Positions 56,352-64,000 of a DNA stretch of 64,000 nt are shown here, piece by piece. Each line of letters opens with the position of its first letter. Position 1 is the first letter of the stretch. The notes beneath the pieces are model-generated. The model made no database searches. It was not told where the DNA came from and worked only from the letters and a program-made list of their open reading frames with translations. Source of the DNA: Anaeramoeba flamelloides (Eukaryota > Metamonada > Anaeramoebidae). The stretch is taken from NCBI GenBank assembly GCA_027625915.1, contig JANTQA010000029.1:7874001-7938000 (forward strand), in the 5' to 3' direction. The translations under genes and the position numbers were made by a program.

Positions 56352-57559
56352 TATAAAAAATCTCGATCTCAAAAGAAAAGACATTTGAACTTTTAAACTC
56401 AAAAGAAATTGCTAGGAGCATTTTTGTGAGAAGTCACACAATTATAAATCAGCCCTATTATGGTTAAAATGACCCAAACAACACCCCCCCCCCCCACAAT
56501 CTAATAGCATTGCATAATATAAGAACAAAATTATCTCTTTTTAACACTATTGTTTTGACTTTCAATTTTTTTTTGTATGATTAGTATCTTGCCAATTTGA
56601 ATAAAAAAATGAAAGATCTCAATTTAAATTATTGTTTTTTTGTTGGAAATCCCAATGAAAGAGTCTATAAAAAAATAACTGAAAATATATATCTTACAAT
56701 TAAAAAAACAATTTGAAAATTAATAACTTGCCACAAAAAAACAAAAAAATGATAGAAAAAAAAAACAAAATTTGAGGTTTAATGATTTGAATTTTTGATA
56801 TTTTTTCATTCTCTTTTAGAGTGTTGTGGAGTGATACAAGATGCAGTATAGTGCCTAGAATTTTTTTTTGAATTTTTGAAAAATAAAAGTTAAATATAAA
56901 CTATTTTTGATAAATTTTGACTCACTTTATAATGTTAATGGGGGTGTTGTTTTGAGGGTTTATTCCAGTATTCTTAACAAAAAAATATTTTCAAATTTTT
57001 GGATGGGAATCATTTCTTCTAATTTTGCAAATTTTAGTTTTGCTTTTTCAAATTTTTGTTTTTCTTTTGTTTTTCTTTTACTTTTGTTTTGTTAATTTTT
57101 TTTTTTTTTTTTAAAAAGATCTTGCAGAAAAAAAAAAAATCTTTGAAAAGACCAATAATCACTATGAAAATTGATACAATGTAGTGTCTTTGAAAATGAA
57201 TTTAATTATTCTTAAAAAATCTTGTTGTTCAACTTTATTTCAGTGAAAGTTCAGTAATAAAAAATCCGTAATGCTCATTTCAAAAATTGTGACTCACTTT
57301 TTTTTAGTTTTTGGTTTTATTTTTTTTTAATTTTTTATATATAGCAGGCTTTTATACATTTATAATGCCTTAAAAGAGAATTAGCAACCAGATTTAGTTA
57401 TTAATTGTTCTTGAATACTAAAGGATATTTTTTTTTTCAATTTATTATTTCAGGTGAGTCACAATTTTTGAAGAAGAGTTTAGAATTTTCCCCTTTTACT
57501 CAATTATTTTAAATTTTGGAAGAGCTAATGGTAGAAACATGATTTTTTATTTTTATCTG
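56352..57559. other. AT-rich DNA with a poly(C) run
   Basis: It contains a 12-C run (56484-56495) and, at about 56820-56870, a decamer-family head (GTGCCTAGAA preceded by irregular ~10-bp units) without a clear hairpin body. No gene. Confidence 0.45.
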
Positions 57560-57960
57560 TTAAGTTTTCTAGGTTTTCTTGAGTTTTTTTTGTTTTATAT
57601 GTTAAGTTTTCTAGGTTTTTTTAATTTCAGAAATAAAAATAATTTTGATAAATTTTCGGTTTATTTCAAAAAGTAAAAAAAACCTAACGAAAATCAATAA
57701 ATTTTCAAAATAAAATAGAAAACATCAAAAAAACCTAGAAAAATTCACAAATAAATAGAAAACTCAAAAAAACCAAACTAAATTCTATAGATTTTCGAAA
57801 TAAATTAGAAAACCCAAGAAAAACTAACGAAAATCAATTGATTTTTCAAATAAACAATGTACTCAAAATAACCTAAGTTGGTTTTTTTTCCATTTCAGAA
57901 ATAAACCAAAAAATTTTACAAAATTATTTTTATTTCTGAAATTAAAAAAAAACCAATGGT
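57560..57960. repeat. Decamer-family hairpin repeat, copy 5 (no head)
   Basis: Alternating TTTTCTAGGTTTTCTTGAGT and CAAGAAAAACTAACGAAAAT type units form nested hairpins. The decamer head is not visible here. No ORF. Confidence 0.55.
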
Positions 57961-59006
57961 GCTTTTCTATAATCCTAAATCATAGAGTAACTCCTTGATT
58001 TTAAACAATTTTTAACAATTCAGGAAAAGCTTAAATCCCTAGTAACAATATAAATGCCAGAAATGACCAATTTTTTGTCATTTTTTTTCAATCTTCTTTT
58101 TCAATAACACCATGAACAAAAGGTTGTCTGGAATGTAAAAATTATTACTATTCAAACATATCCAAATATTTGGTTCAAAACTATTAACTTAGAGATATTC
58201 CAAAAAGGATAATCTAAAAAAAATGATAAAAAAAAAAAATAAATATCCATTTTTGCTTTTATACTGGTATTAGGGCCTAAAGGCAGTTTTTTTTTCACTT
58301 TTTGTTTTTTTTTTTCAAAAATCTATTGATTTTCTAATCAAAATAAAAATAAAAAAAAAACCTATTTGCAAATAGGTGATAATTTTATTGAAAAAACTTC
58401 CCAAATTAATAATAAAAATAAATAAATAAATTATCTTATCTACTAATCTACCTTTTGAAACATATTTTTTAAAAAATATTTGGTGGATTTGAAGCCCGAA
58501 TATTGTTGAACTAGCCTTTTAATTTGTCTATAAATGTAGATTTTTGATGTATTTCTTGAACTTTTTTACTAATACATAGATCATTTTAATTGATAAGAAA
58601 AACTTTTATTACAATTTTAAATAATAAAATTCTTTCGAGCCATTTGAACCATATAGAACAAATGTGATTTGCCTTTAATAACAACTAAATTTAATCTTTG
58701 AATTCTCAGAGATAGGAGCTACTCCCTTAAACTCATAAAATTCTTAAATTCCAAATTGAGTAAAAAATTTCAAAAAAGAAAACGAATAAAAATTTTGATA
58801 TCTCTAATTAAATTTGTCCGTCTTCAGTTACATTAAACATCATTGATTATGGAACAACCCAAAAGCGCAAAGGTGTGATAGTGAGATTCTTTGAGAGGTT
58901 ACTTGAGGGAGAAAGAATAAGAAAATAATTATTCAAAAAAATTACATTTTATTTTTTGTATATTTTCTTTATACCAAAATAAAGCAAACAAAATTTCTTA
59001 CTGAAG
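57961..59006. other. 5' flank of the SLC35 gene
   Basis: AT-rich; a perfect 16-bp palindrome CCTATTTGCAAATAGG lies near 58362. The ~200 bp before the gene have slightly higher G+C. No other feature. Confidence 0.4.
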
Positions 59007-60017
59007 ATGCTTAGTAAATTTACTAAAGGACTGATCTTGGCTTTGTATGTGACATGTTTTGTTATCTTGGGAATTTTAATCAAAACAAAAGACATGACGG
59101 AGGATCAAGAAAGCCAGCCAGATTTTTCGCTTTCGCTGCTGATTATCTTGGTGGAACTGACGAAGATGACAATCTCATTAGTGTTGGCGTTAGTAAGTGG
59201 AAGAAAAAATCTGAAAGTTACGATCAAAAGACTCTCTACACTCCGAGCCGAGAAATTTCGCTTTATGATCATCTCTTTTTCATATTTCATCTATAACCAA
59301 TTAAATTTCATCAACTATTTGAACTTTTCCTCGCCCATGGTCAAACTGATGATGAACTCGAGAATTATCTTCACAGTGATCTTGGATTATTTGCTACTCT
59401 CCAAAACCTTTGACACGGAATTGTTCCAGTCAATTTTTCTTTTGTTCATGGGGTGTGTCTTGGGGCAGTATGATAACCAGTCAACCTATGGGAGCGAATC
59501 AGAGACCGCCAAGGGGTTTACGATTCTCCTCAATTATTTCTTTCTCTTTTTCCAAGCCTTTTTGTCATCCTTCGGTTCCGTGATCAGCGAACTGTTGTAT
59601 AAATCCTACAACGATCCCATCCACGAGCAAAACTTTTGGCATTGCTTATGGGGCTTTCTCTTTAATTATGTCATCTTATGCTTCAGGCACAAAAGGCTGA
59701 TCAACCTTTTTGCTTTAATCAAATTATTAAGTCCCACCAAAATCTTATATGTAATCCTCTTATCCTGTGGCGGCATTTTGGCTTCAACGCTGCTCAAGCA
59801 TTTGTCTTCAATCACAAAGGCATACGCTTCTTCGTGTGAATTGTTTATCTCGGCCTTGCTTTCTGCATTCATCTTTGGAAAGAAAATCTCTTTTAATTTT
59901 ATTATGGCTTCCATCTTGGTGACTTATTCTGTTCTCTTGTACACAAGCATCAAAACGAAAAAGAAAAAGAAGCAAATGAAAAAGAAATTAAAAGCTGAAG
60001 AAAAAAAACTCAAATAA
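59007..60017 (+). CDS. SLC35-type nucleotide-sugar transporter
   Basis: 336 residues, intronless, about ten hydrophobic segments. Family landmarks of the UDP-galactose/CMP-sialic acid/UDP-GlcNAc transporter group are present: VELTKM at the start of TM2, the segment FIYNQLNFINYLNFSSPMV, and the long signature GGILASTLLKHLSSITKAYA followed by SSCELFISALLSAFIFG (from residue 255). Where most members have a Lys in the YQLKI motif, this one has Arg (MNSRIIFTV). It should exchange a nucleotide sugar for its nucleoside monophosphate across the Golgi or ER membrane; which sugar cannot be told. The last residues, KKLK, form a dilysine KKXX retrieval signal, after a Lys-rich cytosolic tail, which favours the ER or cis-Golgi. 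G+C is well above the flanks. The start at 59007 precedes TM1 with no long leader. Confidence 0.9.
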   Translation: MLSKFTKGLILALYVTCFVILGILIKTKDMTEDQESQPDFSLSLLIILVELTKMTISLVLALVSGRKNLKVTIKRLSTLRAEKFRFMIISFSYFIYNQLNFINYLNFSSPMVKLMMNSRIIFTVILDYLLLSKTFDTELFQSIFLLFMGCVLGQYDNQSTYGSESETAKGFTILLNYFFLFFQAFLSSFGSVISELLYKSYNDPIHEQNFWHCLWGFLFNYVILCFRHKRLINLFALIKLLSPTKILYVILLSCGGILASTLLKHLSSITKAYASSCELFISALLSAFIFGKKISFNFIMASILVTYSVLLYTSIKTKKKKKQMKKKLKAEEKKLK

Positions 60018-60889
60018 GGCATGCTTTGAAATTATTGAATTTATTTGCTTGGTTTATTTTTTTGTTTATTATCGACAGTCCTTTGAAAAAAGTGGAAACA
60101 AAAAACGTTTTCAAAAATGTCTCGAGAAAACAGTTGACAAACTTCATAGAGACATATTTTCTGCTGAGATATAAAAACTTTTTGGTAACACATTTTGAAA
60201 AAGACTTTGGAAAGAAATCATTAACAATAAAAAAAAAAAAAAAAAAAAAACACAGCTGTTTGATAAAAGTGTGGTCGAAAATTTTTGAGAATAGTTACCC
60301 AAACTGCCCAACGCACCCATTTTAATCAGTTTGAGAAATACTTTTTATGGAACTTTTAGTCTGTTCGTTTTTCAAATAGCTGTATGAAAACAATATTTTT
60401 ATTTTTGTTTTTTTCTTTTGTTTAAATTCCCACAAGATCTTACTTAAATTTTTAAAATATTCGGGCACAACTAATAAAAAAAAAAAAGTATTAGGAGAAA
60501 ATAGTGTATTTTTTCATATTTTGAAATATTTATTTTTCGGTAATCGTGAAGGGGTCAGTAAATAGGTATATATATGAAGTCTCTCTTTTTAGAGTTTTTT
60601 TAATCAAAATTAATTTTCTGAAGATACTACTGAAGCAATATACCTGGCAATAAAACTCCAATGAAGTATAAGTGTTTTGAATGAGTCTCATAGGATTCAA
60701 TTATGAATAAATTAGTCGGAAATTTTTTTAAATTTTCATTTTTATTATTATATTTTCTTCAACCAAAAAAAGTAAGGAAAAGCTTTTTGCAAACATTAAA
60801 TATTTTCCTTTTAGAGTATTATAAAGTTTTAAAATATATTGGGAAAAAAAATAATCTACAAAATGAAATTCGATTAGGTATTATTCATA
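60018..60889. other. 3' flank of the SLC35 gene
   Basis: About 300 bp after the stop remain open in one frame without an ATG start and look like 3' UTR. A ~20-A run lies at 60230-60250. No gene. Confidence 0.4.
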
Positions 60890-61090
60890 CAGTCAGTTCC
60901 ACTTTTCAGATATAAACTAACCTGAAATTTAATGCAAAAAAACAAAAATCTCATACTAAGTCGCTAAATTCAGATTCAAGTAATTAAATTTGCTAAAAAA
61001 AAAAAATCAAAAAATGTGCCTTAATTCATTGAGATTTTTTTATTGCTTTAATTTTGTTGTAAGTTTATATATCTTAAAAATGTAACTTGT
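60890..61090. mobile_element. Palindromic MITE, copy 4, degraded
   Basis: It starts CAGTCAGTTCCACTTTTCAG after TA (60888-60889) and ends near a drifted complement (TTAAAAATGTAACTTGT) before TA. The arms are poorly matched, so this is an old copy. Confidence 0.7.
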
Positions 61091-61399
61091 TAAATTAATT
61101 GACCCACTCCAAAAATACATAAGTTATTTCAAAAAGAAAATAAAGAAAAATTTTGCAACTTTTGCATAAAAACCACGACTCAGAACTTGATGAAAATTTC
61201 AATCATGTTAATGGGATTTCTTATCTTATGAAGAAAATTGAAATTTTTGGATTAAAGATTTAATTCAAATTAACATTAATAATATTATAAATATCTTTGA
61301 TAGTATTCACACTAAAGAAACATCATACTTTTTACTATTGGAATATTAAGGTAAATTATGATTCTGTATTGAAATTGATATAAAAATTTTCGAAATTAG

Positions 61400-61680
61400 T
61401 GAATTTTTGTAGAGTTTCATCGAGTATCTATTTTTTTTCTAATTTGAAAAATTAAAAAAGAAAATTTTGAAATCTGTTTTTAATTTTTACAATTCAAAAA
61501 AAAAAAAAAAAAAAACCGTGTTTTTCCAAAATTTAAAAGAATAAAGTGAAATTGAAGATTTTGATCAATTCTTTTGAATTTTGTAAAAACCTAACTGCTT
61601 TTTTTAATTCAATAGAAAATACTTTGATTCTACTAAATTTTGATAAATTAAAAAAAAAAAAACCTAACAGATGTAAGAAA
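61400..61680. repeat. Decamer-family hairpin repeat, copy 6
   Basis: A weak head (CATCGAGTATCTA) is followed by TTTTTTTCTAATTTG and later complementary blocks (AAAAAAACCTAACAGATG). Degraded. Confidence 0.45.
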
Positions 61681-61935
61681 AAATTAATTCCACATCCCAA
61701 AATAAAACAAAAAAAAAATGTTTTTATATTTTATTTAGTCAGTTTTAGATTTTTTCATCGACCTTTTTAATTTGCTTTATCAATTTTTCGATTTCAATAT
61801 CTATTTCTGTATATACAATGCCTCATATAACACACCTTCCTTGTGCTTGCCTTGTGATAATCTTTTTATTTCGTTTTCCCTTATTTAGGAATTGCATCTT
61901 ATTTTTTCAATTTTTTCAAAAAATTTTTAATTATA

Positions 61936-63931
61936 AACTAAAATTCAAAAATTTCAACACAGTTATAACAATTCCAATAATCACAATAATACAATTTCAT
62001 TGAAATTGGAGATTATTTTCATTATTAAAAAATCTGAAAATCATTTTTTCGTCTTTTATTTTTTTGTCATCATTTCATTTTTTGAATTACAAAATTTGTT
62101 TCGTTTGATCAATTTTTTTTTTCAAGGATTGATATTAGGTTAAAGTTTAGTTGTTCAAAATAGAAGAAGAACTCAAATAAAATTAGTTGATGGTATCTAA
62201 TCTTTGATTGATCAATATTCCTAATACAATTTTATAAATTTACCATACATTTTTTTGAAATTAGGAAGAAGGAACTCAAGACAAAATTAAACCTATCAGC
62301 AAATTCATTGAAACCATAAAATTTCAGGTCTATCATAACAATTAATTTAAACACCTTCATTTTTTCCACTCTTCATTTCTTTTATTTTTATCACCTCCCA
62401 TTCTTCATATTTTTTTTTTTTTTTATTTTTTCGAAAACTAATTTAAGAATCAAATACTTCTGATGACTGTATCTATTTAAATACTCTTTGAATTAGAATC
62501 CTCAAATTTAGTCACTTAAAAATTCTCTCTTTAACAAATAAGATGAGGATACATTAACCTTTAACTATAAATCCACCAAAACATTTTTTCGTTTTGCCCA
62601 TCTCCAAAATTTTTAACATACCAATAATTAAATTAATCTTGATAATTCCTTTTTTTTTTTTGTCTATATTGTAATTTTTAAACAATTGTAAACATTTCAA
62701 TCAGTGGATGGTTCTAATTTAATATTTCTTCTCAAAAATGATTAAGAAATCAGTTCTCTACGAAAACAAGGCAAAAATTTAAAATATGGAATTGGTGATA
62801 TTCTCTACTTACAAATTTTGTAGATCCCAAGTATCAAAAAAATTCTGATCGACAAAGAAACCCAAAAATTAAAATTTTTTTGGGAGATCAATTTTTTTTT
62901 CCATTTTTTTCAGAAAAAGAAAAACATTTAAATTCATTTTATTTCTTACATTATAAAAATTTTTTACCATTTTTATTGTCATTCTCATCATTATTATTCA
63001 ATAACAAGTCTTTGTTACTAATAAATATTAAAATAAAGATTATTTTTCTTTTTTGAGATAATTTTTTTGGTTAACCAAAAAAAAAAAATAGTTTATTGAA
63101 CCAATTTAAAAACAACTGTATTGATTTAAGAAGGATAGCTAAAATCATTAAAATATATATTCATTTGAAAATTTTACTCTAAAATTTTGTTTTTGTTCAA
63201 AATTAAAATTCAATTTTTCAAAATAAAATTTTCTCCAGATATTTTGGAATAGTGTAATTTTTTCACCATAATTATAAAATCAATTTTTTTCTGACAAAAA
63301 TGATTTAAATTGTTAGAAGGATTCTTGTGAATAAAATCAAACAATTTGTTGAAAAAATTGTTCAAATTTGAAGTTTTTTGGTAAATTTTTACGCATTTTT
63401 TGAAAACCTGAAAACAAAAATTTTAAAATTAAAAGAATAAAAAATTTTTGCTTAAAGTATCTCAATTTTATTGATAAACTTTTGTTCAAATTTTTATAAA
63501 TATTCATTTATTAAATCACCTATACCTCCACTAAATTTATTTGTTGAGATTTGAATTGAAAAATTAATCAAGAAAAAATAATAACCAAATAAAAAATTTT
63601 CTTTCAAAATCAAGACTTTCCAGTTATAAAATAAAAAATCTGTTTTCCCATTTTCAAAAATTAACTTTTTATTAATAAAAATAATCGGTTACTTTTTTTA
63701 GTTTTATATTTGAAACATGAAAATTTTGGATTTCAAAAAAGAGACTCAAATTATTAAATTGTTATGATGAGGTTAACTCATCCATTTCATAAGTCGAAAC
63801 ACAAATCTACAAAAAAAATTTTTGAGATCTTGAAAAGATTTCATTTTATTTTTAAAAAATACTACTCCCTTAAATAATATTTTTTTTAAAACAATTGAAT
63901 TTTGGTGTGTTAAAAATTTTGAATTGGGGTT
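61936..63931 (+). mobile_element. Tc1-derived MITE, copy 5, with two insertions
   Basis: The left end AACTAAAATTCAAAAATTTC follows TA (61934-61935); the right end (complement AACCCCAATTCAAAATTTTT) precedes TA (63932-63933). The interior follows the 13320 copy in order but is opened twice: ~315 bp at about 62262-62578 and ~1.1 kb at about 62745-63855. Neither insert shows a gene. A nested, older copy. Confidence 0.72.
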
Positions 63932-64000
63932 TAGATCAATCAAAGATAAACTCCATACCAAAAGATAGTATTAGAAAAAAAATTCTTGTGTTGATTCCTC

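Noticed and set aside
60026-60325. Open frame of 99 codons after the SLC35 stop
   Set aside because: No ATG at its start, a long Lys run from an A tract, and position in the likely 3' UTR.
1-64000. CRISPR arrays, bacterial operons, phage genes or retroelement coding regions
   Set aside because: No regularly spaced repeats, no Shine-Dalgarno-linked gene strings and no reverse transcriptase, integrase or capsid motifs were seen.

Overview
The window is nuclear DNA of an AT-rich unicellular eukaryote. It has spliceosomal introns with GT...AG borders, a tRNA with a T-run terminator, and eukaryote-only genes: a centromeric histone, a Gemin6-like protein, DBF4 and a three-repeat MYB. TAA ends seven of the eight coding genes and TGA ends one, so the standard code fits. 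Lys/Asn-rich low-complexity proteins in a transposon-filled, gene-poor background recall protists such as Anaeramoebae, Amoebozoa or Heterolobosea, but the sequence alone does not settle the lineage. Nothing bacterial, phage or CRISPR-like was seen.

Layout. 1-7.5 kb: a decayed Tc1-type transposon (1190-2652) and a palindromic MITE. 7.5-8.1 kb: a CENP-A-like histone H3 (minus). 8.7-11.1 kb: foldback repeats. 11.8-12.8 kb: a metallophosphoesterase with a possible myristoylation signal (plus). 13.3-18.7 kb: a MITE and a 784-bp inverted repeat. 20.3-25.8 kb: a three-repeat MYB gene with a 3.8-kb intron (plus). 28.65-29.27 kb: an unrecognised 205-residue protein (plus). 30.7-35.7 kb: dense repeats, including a 2.64-kb element with long terminal inverted repeats. 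36.2-37.2 kb: tRNA-Ala(AGC) (minus) and Gemin6 (plus). 38-44 kb: repeats. 45.2-47.4 kb: a Byr4/Bfa1-like protein (minus). 49-53 kb: repeats. 53.6-55.5 kb: DBF4, two exons (minus). 59.0-60.0 kb: an SLC35-type nucleotide-sugar transporter (plus). 60.9-63.9 kb: more MITEs.

Function. Four of the eight protein genes belong to families that act in cell division: centromere identity (CENP-A), S-phase kinase activation (DBF4), mitotic-exit/septation GTPase control (Byr4/Bfa1-like) and cell-cycle or developmental transcription (3R-MYB). Gemin6 points to an SMN complex richer than SMN-Gemin2. The genes are far apart, face both ways and are not operon-like, so the grouping may be chance.

The repeats are mostly non-autonomous. 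Several families share TA target duplications and ends beginning AAC, as in the one transposase-bearing element here, which suggests Tc1/mariner mobilisation. Other families are long foldbacks, plus a hairpin family headed by 10-bp tandem repeats.
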